Origin: JBEKLJ01 sp050010255
GTDB taxonomy: Bacteria > Acidobacteriota > Terriglobia > Bryobacterales > Bryobacteraceae
Direction: 5' to 3'
Assembly (NCBI GenBank): GCA_050010255.1
Contig: JBEKLJ010000044.1
Location: 1 to 18,155 of the forward strand
DNA: 18,155 nt
The notes under the pieces are model-generated. The model had not been told where the DNA came from, did no database searches, and saw nothing but the letters and a program-made list of their open reading frames with translations. Position 1 is the stretch's first letter; every line of letters starts with the position of its first letter. Below are positions 7,111-14,342 of this stretch, in pieces. The position numbers and the translations under genes are program-made.

Positions 7111-7527
7111 ATGAGTGAGTTGAGCCGAATCGGCGTCGCCATCGACTCCGAGCTGCTGAAGAAGTTCGACGACCTGATCGCCCGGCGGGGATACACCAAC
7201 CGCTCGGAAGCCTTCCGCGACATGATCCGGGAGGAGCTGGTCGAGAAGGCCTGGGGGGAGCCCGACCGCAAGGTGGTGGGCACGGTGTCGATTGTGTACG
7301 ACCACCACGTCCGCCTGCTGAGCGAGAGGCTCACGCATCTACAGCACGAACACTACCACCAGATCCTTTCCACCTTGCACGTCCACCTGGACCACGACCA
7401 CTGCCTGGAAGTGCTGGTAGTTCGGGGCAAGGCGAGCGAAGTCAGGAAAATCGCGGACCACCTGATCTCGGCCAAGGGGGTCAAGCACGGCCGGCTGACG
7501 ATCACCACCTCGGGCGCCGAGCTGTGA
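7111..7527 (+). CDS. nikR: Nickel-responsive transcriptional regulator NikR
   Basis: The product has 138 residues. It is a tetrameric repressor that binds DNA when nickel is sufficient. An N-terminal ribbon-helix-helix (about 4-45, RIGVAIDSELLKKFD) is followed by the ACT-like metal-binding domain. The high-affinity nickel ligands are all present: H79, H90, H92 and C98. Their spacing is identical to H76, H87, H89 and C95 of E. coli NikR, each shifted by three. NikR diverges from the nickel importer genes over a shared intergenic operator, so it probably represses them and perhaps itself. The stop abuts the convergent phosphatidyltransferase stop with no gap. Confidence 0.97.
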   Translation: MSELSRIGVAIDSELLKKFDDLIARRGYTNRSEAFRDMIREELVEKAWGEPDRKVVGTVSIVYDHHVRLLSERLTHLQHEHYHQILSTLHVHLDHDHCLEVLVVRGKASEVRKIADHLISAKGVKHGRLTITTSGAEL

Positions 7528-8160
7528 TCAGCGCGCCTGGGGCTTTTCGGCCGGCGCGGGGCGGAGCTGCGGCTCGTCGAGCTGCCGCGTCTGCTGCCAG
7601 GTGTAGAGCATGCGGTGAACGACGGTGATGTTGGCGATCACGGCGATCACCCACAGCACCGGCGCCATGCGGTTGAACAACGCACCCAGGATGAGCAGCA
7701 CCATGCGCTCGGGCCGCTCCATGAAGCCGGCCTTGCACTTGGGGATGACGCACTCGGCCCGCGCGCGCGTGTAGCTCACCATGACCGAGCCGGTCATCAC
7801 CACGGCGGTCAGCACGACGTAGAAGAAGCGGGCGATGGAGGCGTAGTAGACCAGCAGCCCCATCAACAGCACCAGGTCCGAGTAGCGGTCCATCACCGAA
7901 TCGAAGAACGCGCCGAAGAGCGTGACCTGGTTGGTGGCGCGGGCAACGCGGCCGTCCACCATGTCGAACAGCCCCGCCGCCACCATCACCAGCCCGGCGG
8001 GGAGGAAGCGGCCGGAGGCCAGCAGCGCCGCGGCGACGCCGTTGATCACCAGCCCGATGAAGGTCAATACGTTCGGATGGATGCGCGAGAGCGCCAGGCC
8101 GTGCACAATCAGCCGGATGAGCTTGTTCGTGGCCAGGCCGATCGCGCGCGTGAAGGTCAT
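7528..8160 (-). CDS. CDP-alcohol phosphatidyltransferase (PgsA/phosphatidylinositol-phosphate synthase type)
   Basis: The product is a 210-residue integral membrane enzyme that moves a phosphatidyl group from CDP-diacylglycerol to an alcohol, making phospholipid headgroups. The complete family motif D66-xx-D69-G70-xx-A73-R74-x8-G83-xxx-D87-xxx-D91 is visible, including both metal-binding Asp pairs. Several hydrophobic helices follow. The stretch SYTRARAE with GFMERPERMV nearby recalls phosphatidylinositol-phosphate synthase-like members, so the acceptor could be glycerol phosphate or inositol phosphate. The acceptor cannot be settled here. The gene starts immediately after the greA stop with no gap, so the two are probably co-transcribed. 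The C-terminus is a short polar, Pro-rich tail. Confidence 0.92.
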   Translation of the reverse strand: MTFTRAIGLATNKLIRLIVHGLALSRIHPNVLTFIGLVINGVAAALLASGRFLPAGLVMVAAGLFDMVDGRVARATNQVTLFGAFFDSVMDRYSDLVLLMGLLVYYASIARFFYVVLTAVVMTGSVMVSYTRARAECVIPKCKAGFMERPERMVLLILGALFNRMAPVLWVIAVIANITVVHRMLYTWQQTRQLDEPQLRPAPAEKPQAR

Positions 8161-8637
8161 CTAGGCCTGACTTTCGACGTCGTGGATGGTGGTGAGCTTC
8201 AGGATCTCGAACTCGCGTACGCCGCCGGGGATCTGGATGTTCACCACGTCGCCGACCTGTTTGCCGAGCAGGCCCCGGCCGATGGGGGAGCTGGCGGAGA
8301 TGCAGCCCCTGGAAGCATCGGTCTCCTCGCTGGCCACCAGCCGGAAGGTGATCTGCTGGTCCTTGCCGGTGTCCAGGACGACGACCTCGGATCCCAGCCC
8401 GACGCGGTCGTGCGGGATCCTGGAGAAGTCAATCATTGAGATCTCCGTCATCCGCTGCTTCAACTTCCCCAGGCGCGCGTTGACGTACCCCTGCCGCTCC
8501 TTGGCCGCATGGAACTCGGCATTCTCGCTCAAGTCCCCGTGCGCCCGGGCCTTCAGGATCTCCTTAGGCAGCTCGTTGCGCAACTCATGCTCGAGCGCCG
8601 CAATCTCCTCGGAAAGTTTCCGCTTGAGATCCTCCAT
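8161..8637 (-). CDS. greA: Transcription elongation factor GreA
   Basis: The product has 158 residues, the usual length. GreA enters the RNA polymerase secondary channel and stimulates cleavage of backtracked transcripts. Residues 1-75 form the antiparallel coiled coil, whose tip GDLSENAE carries D35 and E38, equivalent to the catalytic acidic pair of E. coli GreA. The remainder is the FKBP-like domain, with the conserved SPIGRGLLGK (116-125) and GD.V.IQIPGG patterns. The gene heads a minus-strand pair with the phosphatidyltransferase. Upstream and divergent is a small Tudor-domain protein that may also contact RNA polymerase. Confidence 0.96.
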   Translation of the reverse strand: MEDLKRKLSEEIAALEHELRNELPKEILKARAHGDLSENAEFHAAKERQGYVNARLGKLKQRMTEISMIDFSRIPHDRVGLGSEVVVLDTGKDQQITFRLVASEETDASRGCISASSPIGRGLLGKQVGDVVNIQIPGGVREFEILKLTTIHDVESQA

Positions 8638-8663
8638 CGAGAGGCTAGTACTCCCCGCAGGCC

Positions 8664-8669
8664 ATTATA
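8664..8669 (-). promoter_or_regulatory. -10 element of greA
   Basis: On the minus strand a perfect TATAAT ends 26 bases before the greA ATG. No convincing -35 is seen at 16-18 bases upstream. The predicted leader is about 20 bases. Confidence 0.5.
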
Positions 8670-8751
8670 AGGCAGACGGCAAGCGGGCACTGCGACGTGC
8701 ACCGTAATCCCTCCGTCAGCCCAGGCTGCGGCGGGCGCCGGCGGCGTGCCG

Positions 8752-8778
8752 GTGAAACCGTTGAAACCATTGAAACAA
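8752..8778 (+). repeat. Three tandem 9-bp near-repeats
   Basis: Three consecutive nonamers read GTGAAACCG, TTGAAACCA and TTGAAACAA. They lie between divergent greA and the Tudor-protein gene, just upstream of the latter's -35. They could be regulator half-sites or simple sequence. Confidence 0.5.
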
Positions 8779-8784
8779 GCCCAT

Positions 8785-8813
8785 TAGACAATGGTTTTGC
8801 CGGCTGCTATTCT
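8785..8813 (+). promoter_or_regulatory. Promoter of the Tudor-domain protein gene
   Basis: TAGACA (8785-8790, five of six to consensus), a 17-base spacer and TATTCT (8808-8813) with an extended TGC directly before it. The -10 ends eight bases before the ATG at 8822, and no Shine-Dalgarno is present, so the mRNA is probably leaderless. This is the best-formed promoter in the window. Confidence 0.65.
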
Positions 8814-8821
8814 ATAGATAG

Positions 8822-9088
8822 ATGGGAATCAGAACAGCTTTCCCCCAAGGCGCCCAGATCGAGCACCTGAAATTCGGCTTTGGCACGGTGCTCTCCTGCA
8901 ACGAAGAGCACATCGTGATCAAGTTCGACGATTTCGGCGAGAAGAAGTTCCTCACTCAGATCGTGGTGACCGCGATGAAGAAGAGCGACCGGCAGCCCCC
9001 GGTCGAGAAGCGGGCGCGCCGGAAACCCAAGGTGGCCGCGCCGGCGGCGGCTCCGGCGGCGGCGCCAGCGGCGGCGGCAGGCCAATAG
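8822..9088 (+). CDS. Small protein with PcrA/UvrD C-terminal Tudor-like domain
   Basis: The product has 88 residues. Residues 9-48 (QGAQIEHLKFGFGTVLSC, then IVIKFDDFGEKKFL) closely resemble the Tudor-like domain at the C-terminus of the helicases PcrA and UvrD, where the pattern is V.H.KFG.GTV......V.F.D.GEKKL. In PcrA that domain binds RNA polymerase. Here it stands alone, followed by a basic segment (53-70) and an Ala/Pro repeat tail (72-88). No helicase domain is attached. A role as an RNA polymerase or nucleic-acid-associated protein is inference, though neighbouring greA fits it. The ATG is placed by the strong promoter just upstream. Confidence 0.8.
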   Translation: MGIRTAFPQGAQIEHLKFGFGTVLSCNEEHIVIKFDDFGEKKFLTQIVVTAMKKSDRQPPVEKRARRKPKVAAPAAAPAAAPAAAAGQ

Positions 9089-9164
9089 CCGGGCCCGAGT
9101 CCCTTTGTTCAGATCCGTCAGGATGCGCAGGCTAGAAGTGTCCGCCGGGGGCGGCGGCTCCTGA

Positions 9165-9173
9165 TGCTACACT
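9165..9173 (+). promoter_or_regulatory. Putative extended -10 promoter of purQLF
   Basis: TGCTACACT has the extended TG motif with core TACACT and ends 13 bases before the purQ ATG. No -35 is seen. A short GC hairpin (CCGCC-ggg-GGCGG) lies just upstream. No purine riboswitch or other leader structure fits in so short a leader. Confidence 0.5.
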
Positions 9174-9186
9174 GAGGTTCTCTCCC

Positions 9187-9855
9187 ATGAGATTCGGTGT
9201 GGTGGTTTTTCCCGGCAGCAATTGCGATCACGACGCCTGGTACGCCGCCTCGGCGAACCTGGGTGAAGAGGCGGAGCTTCTGTGGCACGACTCGCCGCGG
9301 CTGGGCGACGTGGACGCGGTGATTCTTCCCGGCGGCTTCGCCTACGGCGACTACCTGCGCTGCGGCGCGATCGCGAAGTTCTCGCCGGTGATGGCGGCGG
9401 TGAAGAAGTTCGCCCAGGACGGCGGCCTGGTGCTGGGCATCTGCAACGGTTTTCAGATCCTGGTGGAGAGCGGCCTGTTGCCGGGGGCGCTGATTCGCAA
9501 CCGCGGGCTGAAGTTCATCTGCAAACCGGTGCGGCTGCGAACCGAGACCATCGACTCGCCGTTTACGGCGTGCGCGGCCAGAGGCCAGGTGCTCACCATG
9601 CCGATCGCCCACGGCGAAGGCTGCTACTACGCCGACCAAGGAACGCTGGACAGGCTCGAAGCCGAAGACCGCGTCGTCTTCCGCTACCTGGAGAACCCGA
9701 ACGGGTCGCTGCGCGACATTGCCGGAATTCTGAATGAAGGGCGCAACGTGCTGGGCATGATGCCGCACCCGGAGCGCGCCTCCGACCCGCTGATGGGTTC
9801 CAGGGATGGGTTGGTGGTTCTCCGATCGATGACGGCGGCGCTGGCGCGCCGATAG
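9187..9855 (+). CDS. purQ: Phosphoribosylformylglycinamidine synthase subunit PurQ (glutaminase)
   Basis: The product is a 222-residue class I glutamine amidotransferase that supplies ammonia to PurL for converting FGAR to FGAM, the fourth step of purine synthesis. The catalytic triad is visible: C86 (GICNGFQ), H194 and E196 (MPHPERA). The N-terminal FPGSNCDHD and LPGGFAYGDYLR blocks are typical PurQ. It starts the purQ-purL-purF unit. The partner PurS, needed to join PurQ to a small-type PurL, is not encoded next to it. Confidence 0.97.
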   Translation: MRFGVVVFPGSNCDHDAWYAASANLGEEAELLWHDSPRLGDVDAVILPGGFAYGDYLRCGAIAKFSPVMAAVKKFAQDGGLVLGICNGFQILVESGLLPGALIRNRGLKFICKPVRLRTETIDSPFTACAARGQVLTMPIAHGEGCYYADQGTLDRLEAEDRVVFRYLENPNGSLRDIAGILNEGRNVLGMMPHPERASDPLMGSRDGLVVLRSMTAALARR

Positions 9856-9856
9856 G

Positions 9857-9914
9857 CCGGTGGCCCGCGGCTTGTCGCCTGTCGAGCAACAGACCACAAG
9901 CCACCAGCCACAGG
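9857..9914. repeat. Facing arrays of degenerate heptamers between purQ and purL
   Basis: Four heptamers (CCGGTGG, CCCGCGG, CTTGTCG, CCTGTCG; 9857-9884) face three of complementary type (CCACAAG, CCACCAG, CCACAGG; 9894-9914). They fill most of the 69-bp spacer. The two sets could pair imperfectly in the mRNA. They resemble the short tandemly repeated heptamers found between genes in several bacterial phyla. Confidence 0.55.
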
Positions 9915-9924
9915 CCATTGCGCT

Positions 9925-12138
9925 ATGACCATTACTGCCGACCTCATCGCCTCGCATCAACTCTCCCCGGAGGAGTACGAAAAGATCGTCGCGCTGCTGG
10001 GGCGCGAGCCGAGCTACACAGAGCTGGGCATTTTCAGCGTGATGTGGAGCGAGCACTGCTCCTACAAGAGCTCGCGGCTGCACTTGAAGAAGCTGCCCAC
10101 GCGTTCCAAGCTGGTGGTCCAGGGCCCCGGCGAGAACGCGGGCATCATCGACATCGGCGGCGGCTGGGCGCTGGCCTTCAAGATCGAGTCGCACAACCAC
10201 CCCAGCTTCATCGAGCCGTTCCAGGGCGCGGCCACGGGCGTGGGCGGCATCCTGCGCGACATCTTCACGATGGGGGCGCGGCCGATCGCGGTGATGGACT
10301 CGCTGCGCTTCGGACCGCTGGATGACGTCGAGGCCGGCCCGCGCAACCGGCGGATTCTGGAGGGCGTGGTGGCCGGCATCGCGCACTACGGCAACTGCTT
10401 CGGCGTACCGACGGTGGGGGGCGAGTGCGTCTTCGAGCCTTCCTACAACGGCAACCCGCTGGTGAACGTCTTCGCGTTGGGGGTCTTCCGGAGGGACGAG
10501 ATCTTCTACGCGCGGGCGCGGGGCCTGGGCAACCCGGTGATTTACGTGGGCGCGAAGACGGGGCGCGACGGCATCCACGGCGCGTCCATGGCCTCGGCCG
10601 AGTTCGGGGAGGAATCCCAGCAGAAGCGGCCCAACGTCCAGGTGGGCGACCCGTTCATGGAGAAGCTGCTGCTGGAGGCCTGCCTGGAGGCCATGCAGAC
10701 CGGCGCGGTGGTGGGCATTCAGGACATGGGCGCGGCGGGCCTGACCTGCTCGACCTGCGAGATGGGCAGCCGCGGCGGCACCGGCATCGAGATCGAGCTC
10801 AACCTGGTTCCGCAGCGCGCCACCGGCATGACGCCTTACGAGATCATGCTGTCGGAATCCCAGGAGCGGATGCTGCTGGTGGTGGAGAAGGGCCGCGAGG
10901 CCGAAATCTTCGGCGTCTTCAAGAAGTGGGGACTCGACGCAGTCCAGATCGGCGTGGTCACCGATGACGGCATGATGCGGGTGAAGGAGAACGGTACGGT
11001 GGTGGCCGAGATACCGGCGCGCGAGCTGGCCGACGAAGCGCCCCTCTACGACCGGCCGCACGCCGCGCCGAGGCGGGAGGCGCCGATCGAGGGCCCGGAG
11101 TTCGCCAGCGCCGGCTTGAACGGGGACCTGCTCAAACTGATGGCCGCCGGCGACCTTTGCTCGAAGCGCTGGATCTTCGAGCAGTACGACTACATGGTGC
11201 GCACCAACACGGTGGAAGGCCCGGGCGGCGATGCGGCCATCCTGCGGATCAAGGAGACGGACACCTGGGTGGCCATGGCGCTGGACGGCAACGGCCGCTA
11301 CACCTACCTGTCCCCCCGCGAGGGGGCGCGGCTGGCCGTGGCCGAGTGCTGCCGCAACCTCTCCACCGTGGGCGCGCTGCCGGCGGCGGCCACCAACTGC
11401 CTGAACTTCGGCAACCCGGAGAAGCCCGAGATCATGGCGCAACTGGTGGAGGCGATCGAGGGCATGGGCGAGGCGTGCCGGCACTTTGAGACGCCGATCA
11501 CCGGCGGCAACGTCTCGCTGTACAACGAGACGCTGGGAGAGGCCATTTACCCGACGCCGGTGCTGGGCATCGTGGGCCTGCTCCAAGCCGGCCAGCCGGT
11601 GACCATGGACTTCAAGGCGGCGGGCCGCGCCGTGATCCTGCTGGGCGGCTGCGGCGACTGCGACCCGGTGCAATTCGGCTCGACCCAGTACGCCAAGGTC
11701 ATCTTGAAGCAGCTCTGGGGCATGCCGCCGGCGCTCGACATGGATTACGAGAAGCGGGTGCAGGCGGCGGCGCGGGAGATCGCCGTGCGGGGCCTGGCGG
11801 AGTCGGCGCACGATCTGAGCGACGGCGGCCTGGCGGTGGCCCTGGCCGAGTGCTCCTTCGGCCCGGCCGGAATAGGCGCCGAGCTCGAGCTTTCGAGCGA
11901 GCTGCGGCCGGAGTTCCTGCTGTTCCACGAAGGGCCTTCGCGAGTCCTGATTTCGACGGACCGCCCCGAGGAAATCGAGCGCATCGCGCGCGATAATGGA
12001 GTAGAGGTGCTGCGCGTGGGCACGACGGTGGCGGGCCGCCTGGGAGTACGCAACCAGGGGCGTGCGCTGATCGATTGTGAGATCTCAAAGCTGCGCGAGG
12101 CCTGGGAGCGGGCGCTCGCAGCCGGTTTGAGGGGCTAA
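9925..12138 (+). CDS. purL: Phosphoribosylformylglycinamidine synthase subunit PurL (small type)
   Basis: The product is the 737-residue synthetase subunit of the FGAM synthase complex; it uses ATP and PurQ-derived ammonia. The length is that of the small PurL, which lacks fused glutaminase and PurS-like domains. Conserved blocks are visible: MWSEHCSYKSS (40-50, H44), KIESHNHPS (86-94) with the active-site His region, the Gly-rich GAATGVGG, and GGNVSLYNE in the second half. The sequence keeps the two-fold pseudo-repeat of this AIRS-like family. No Shine-Dalgarno is seen before the ATG; the spacer holds heptamer repeats. The stop lies one base before the purF start. Confidence 0.97.
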   Translation: MTITADLIASHQLSPEEYEKIVALLGREPSYTELGIFSVMWSEHCSYKSSRLHLKKLPTRSKLVVQGPGENAGIIDIGGGWALAFKIESHNHPSFIEPFQGAATGVGGILRDIFTMGARPIAVMDSLRFGPLDDVEAGPRNRRILEGVVAGIAHYGNCFGVPTVGGECVFEPSYNGNPLVNVFALGVFRRDEIFYARARGLGNPVIYVGAKTGRDGIHGASMASAEFGEESQQKRPNVQVGDPFMEKLLLEACLEAMQTGAVVGIQDMGAAGLTCSTCEMGSRGGTGIEIELNLVPQRATGMTPYEIMLSESQERMLLVVEKGREAEIFGVFKKWGLDAVQIGVVTDDGMMRVKENGTVVAEIPARELADEAPLYDRPHAAPRREAPIEGPEFASAGLNGDLLKLMAAGDLCSKRWIFEQYDYMVRTNTVEGPGGDAAILRIKETDTWVAMALDGNGRYTYLSPREGARLAVAECCRNLSTVGALPAAATNCLNFGNPEKPEIMAQLVEAIEGMGEACRHFETPITGGNVSLYNETLGEAIYPTPVLGIVGLLQAGQPVTMDFKAAGRAVILLGGCGDCDPVQFGSTQYAKVILKQLWGMPPALDMDYEKRVQAAAREIAVRGLAESAHDLSDGGLAVALAECSFGPAGIGAELELSSELRPEFLLFHEGPSRVLISTDRPEEIERIARDNGVEVLRVGTTVAGRLGVRNQGRALIDCEISKLREAWERALAAGLRG

Positions 12139-12139
12139 C

Positions 12140-13558
12140 GTGAGCACGGACAAATACCGCGACGAGTGCGGGGTTGTCGCCATCTACGGCCATCCGGAGG
12201 CGGCCAACCTGGCCTACCTGGGGCTGCAGGCTTTGCAGCATCGCGGGCAGGAGAGCGCGGGCATCGCCTCGGGGGACGGGCGCGAGGTCTACTGCCTCAA
12301 GGAGATGGGCTACGTGGCCGACATCTTCACGCCCGAGGCGCTGGCCAAGCTCCCCGGCCACCTGGCCATCGGGCACACGCGCTACTCGACGGCGGGCACC
12401 ACGGTGCTGCGCAACGCCCAGCCGTTCGCGGTTTCGTGCAACAAGGGGCGCATCGCCGTGGCGCACAACGGCAACATCACCAACGCCGCCGAGCTGAGGC
12501 AGGAGCTGGAGCGGGAAGGCTCGATTTTCCAGGCCTCCAGCGACACCGAGGTCATTCTCCACCTGGTGGCCCGGTCGCGTGAGCGGACGCTGGCCGGCGC
12601 GTTGCGCGAGGCCCTGCTTCAGCTCGAAGGCGCCTTCTCGCTGGTGTTCCTGGCGCAGGACCGCATCATCCTGGCGCGCGACCCGCACGGTTTCCGCCCC
12701 CTGGCGATGGGCCAGATGGAGCTCTCCGGCGGCCAGAAGAGCTGGGCCTTCGCCTCGGAGACCTGCGCCTTCGACCTGATCGGCGCGGCCTATCTGGGCG
12801 AAATCGAGCCGGGCGAGATGGTCACGGTCGGCCCCGAGGGCCTCGTCCGCGAGCGCTACTGCCCGGAGCGGCCCAGGGCGCAGTGCGTCTTCGAGCACGT
12901 CTACTTCTCCCGGCCGGATTCGATCGTCTTCAGCCGCTCGGTGCAGGAGTCGCGCGAGATGCTGGGGCGGCTGCTGGCGCGCGAGCACCCGGTGGAGGCC
13001 GACGTAGTGGTGCCGGTGCCGGACTCGGGCGTGGCCGCCGCCATCGCCTACGCGGCCGAAGCGGGCATCCCGTTCCGGCACGGCCTGATCCGCAGCCACT
13101 ACATCGGGCGCACGTTCATCGAGCCGTCGCAGGCCATCCGCGACTTCGGCGTGAAGCTGAAGCTGAACCCGGTACGGCATTTGCTGGAGGGCAAGCGCGT
13201 GGTACTGGTGGATGACTCGATCGTGCGTGGGACCACCTCGCGCAAGATCGTCCGCATGATGCGCAACGCGGGGGCGCGCGAGGTGCACGTGCGGATCACC
13301 TGCCCGCCGACGCGCTCCCCCTGCTTCTACGGGGTGGACACGCCGACCAAGCGCGAGCTCATCGCCGCCAACAACACGGTGGAGGAGATCCGGCGGTTCA
13401 TCGAGGCCGACAGCCTGGGGTACCTCTCGCTCGCCGGCTTGCGCGAGGCGGTCGCCGACGACAAGCACGAGTACTGCTACGCCTGCTACACGGGCGATTA
13501 CCCCACCGAGCTGGTGAACATCGAAGCGCTCATGACCGAGAAGGAGCGGCGGGGGTAA
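12140..13558 (+). CDS. purF: Amidophosphoribosyltransferase
   Basis: The product has 472 residues and catalyses the committed step of purine synthesis, making phosphoribosylamine from PRPP and glutamine. The start is GTG, preceded by GAGGGG inside the end of purL. A nine-residue propeptide precedes nucleophile C10 (DECGVVAIYG). The glutaminase blocks LQHRGQESAGIA and GHTRYSTAG and the PRPP loop VLVDDSIVRGTTS (355-367) are present. C249, C395, C446 and C449 match the four Fe-S cysteines of Bacillus subtilis PurF (236, 382, 433, 436), all shifted by 13. It should therefore be the processed, oxygen-sensitive 4Fe-4S type. One base separates it from purL. Confidence 0.97.
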   Translation: MSTDKYRDECGVVAIYGHPEAANLAYLGLQALQHRGQESAGIASGDGREVYCLKEMGYVADIFTPEALAKLPGHLAIGHTRYSTAGTTVLRNAQPFAVSCNKGRIAVAHNGNITNAAELRQELEREGSIFQASSDTEVILHLVARSRERTLAGALREALLQLEGAFSLVFLAQDRIILARDPHGFRPLAMGQMELSGGQKSWAFASETCAFDLIGAAYLGEIEPGEMVTVGPEGLVRERYCPERPRAQCVFEHVYFSRPDSIVFSRSVQESREMLGRLLAREHPVEADVVVPVPDSGVAAAIAYAAEAGIPFRHGLIRSHYIGRTFIEPSQAIRDFGVKLKLNPVRHLLEGKRVVLVDDSIVRGTTSRKIVRMMRNAGAREVHVRITCPPTRSPCFYGVDTPTKRELIAANNTVEEIRRFIEADSLGYLSLAGLREAVADDKHEYCYACYTGDYPTELVNIEALMTEKERRG

Positions 13559-13574
13559 GAGCAGCCTTTTTCAG

Positions 13575-13636
13575 CGCAGAGACGCGGAGACGCAGAGAAA
13601 TACCTATTTGAAAGGGGCGGTCTCGGCGTCTCTGCG
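13575..13636. repeat. Inverted repeat of the 'GCAGAGACGC' type after purF
   Basis: CGCAGAGACGC (13575-13585) and GCGTCTCTGCG (13626-13636) are perfect 11-base inverted arms separated by 40 bases. The left arm continues as an overlapping near-repeat (GGAGACGCAGAGA). This wording resembles a short interspersed sequence common between bacterial genes. It lies between convergent purF and the toxin gene and could also act as a terminator, though no T-run follows the arms. The rest of the gap 13559-13684 holds no gene. Confidence 0.6.
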
Positions 13637-13684
13637 GTTCATCAGTCCTCGGTCTAACAGAGTCAGCGGCGTCTTAGGGCCGTC

Positions 13685-14131
13685 TCAACCGGGGATCACG
13701 CCTGAGCAACCTTGTTTGCGGGCCAGAGCGAGCAGCGCTTTGTCGAATGTGACGAGCGTGGCATGGCTCTCGTTGGCGTACGCCAGCAGGAAGCAGTCGC
13801 CGACCCATTTTGGGGCTGCCTTGCCCGCGAAGGGCGCCGTGGCTTGGCGGAATCCGGCGTCCAGGCCGCGCGGTTCCGGATAGAACTCCACGCGTGGGTC
13901 GTTCAGCCAGCGGTCGTAGACGCCCCAGGCTTTTCGGAGCGTCAGCGTCTGTTCGCCCATGGCGGATTCGTTCGTCAGCAGACGCAGCAGGCCGAGCTGG
14001 GTGTAGCGCGAGAAGATCAGCCTGGCCTCTCTTGGCAGCAGGTTCAGCCAGTTCCAAGCTTCGGCGGTGTGCCGATGACCGCCTACGGACAGAGCGAGCC
14101 AGACGTTCAGATCAGGGAAGAACAAGATCAT
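13685..14131 (-). CDS. PIN-domain toxin of a VapBC-type toxin-antitoxin pair
   Basis: The product is 148 residues, a predicted PIN-fold ribonuclease toxin. Acidic active-site candidates are D7 (FPDLNVWLAL), D112 (WVGDCFLLAYA) and D130 (VTFDKAL). The middle block RYTQLGLLRLLTN is typical of the subgroup annotated as 'TA system PIN-domain toxin'. The second canonical acidic position is not obvious, which may be normal for this subgroup. ATG at 14131 was chosen because MILFFPDLNVW is the usual N-terminus. It overlaps the antitoxin gene by 20 bases, consistent with coupled expression. The RNA target is unknown. Confidence 0.88.
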   Translation of the reverse strand: MILFFPDLNVWLALSVGGHRHTAEAWNWLNLLPREARLIFSRYTQLGLLRLLTNESAMGEQTLTLRKAWGVYDRWLNDPRVEFYPEPRGLDAGFRQATAPFAGKAAPKWVGDCFLLAYANESHATLVTFDKALLALARKQGCSGVIPG

Positions 14132-14342
14132 GGGGGTTCGCGTCTTCGGGGAAGGCAGGGCCAAGCTTGCCCGTACCCGCAACCAGCGGGCCGGTCACGT
14201 GCTCGCCTTTCTTCTGCTCGCTGTATGACTGCTCGATGGCCCGGACAATCAGCGCGCGGATCGAGGCGCCGGACTGCTGCGCCCGGTGACGGAGCCGGTC
14301 ATGCAAGGGCTGCGGTATGTCGACGGTGGTTCGGACTGCCAT
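14112..14342 (-). CDS. Ribbon-helix-helix antitoxin of the VapBC-type pair
   Basis: The product is 76 residues. Residues 1-40 (VRTTVDIPQPLHDRLRHRA) form a ribbon-helix-helix DNA-binding domain. The C-terminal part (GPLVAGTGKLGPAFPEDANP, then HDLVLP) resembles tails that wrap the PIN toxin. The start lies directly beside a perfect inverted repeat and a -10 element, consistent with autorepression by the complex. The toxin gene overlaps its 3' end. The pair lies among housekeeping genes and near a repeat, so it may be acquired. Confidence 0.85.
   Translation of the reverse strand: MAVRTTVDIPQPLHDRLRHRAQQSGASIRALIVRAIEQSYSEQKKGEHVTGPLVAGTGKLGPAFPEDANPHDLVLP

Noticed and set aside
7615..8439. 274-residue plus-strand open frame
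   Set aside because: It is a His/Asp/Gln-rich shadow of the phosphatidyltransferase and greA genes.
8822..9088. The small gene before purQ as purS
   Set aside because: Its sequence matches a PcrA/UvrD-type Tudor domain and has a basic Ala/Pro tail; it shows no PurS-like pattern.
9118..11928. 936-residue minus-strand open frame
   Set aside because: It lies antisense to purQ and purL, is rich in Arg, His, Gln and Ala with no recognisable motif, and arises from high GC content on the complement of real codons.
11699..13468. 589-residue minus-strand open frame
   Set aside because: It is antisense to purL and purF, both of which have complete motifs; the composition is that of a shadow frame.
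13561..13574. T-run after purF as an intrinsic terminator
   Set aside because: The T-run at 13567-13571 has no strong stem immediately before it; the nearest good inverted repeat lies downstream and lacks a following T-run.
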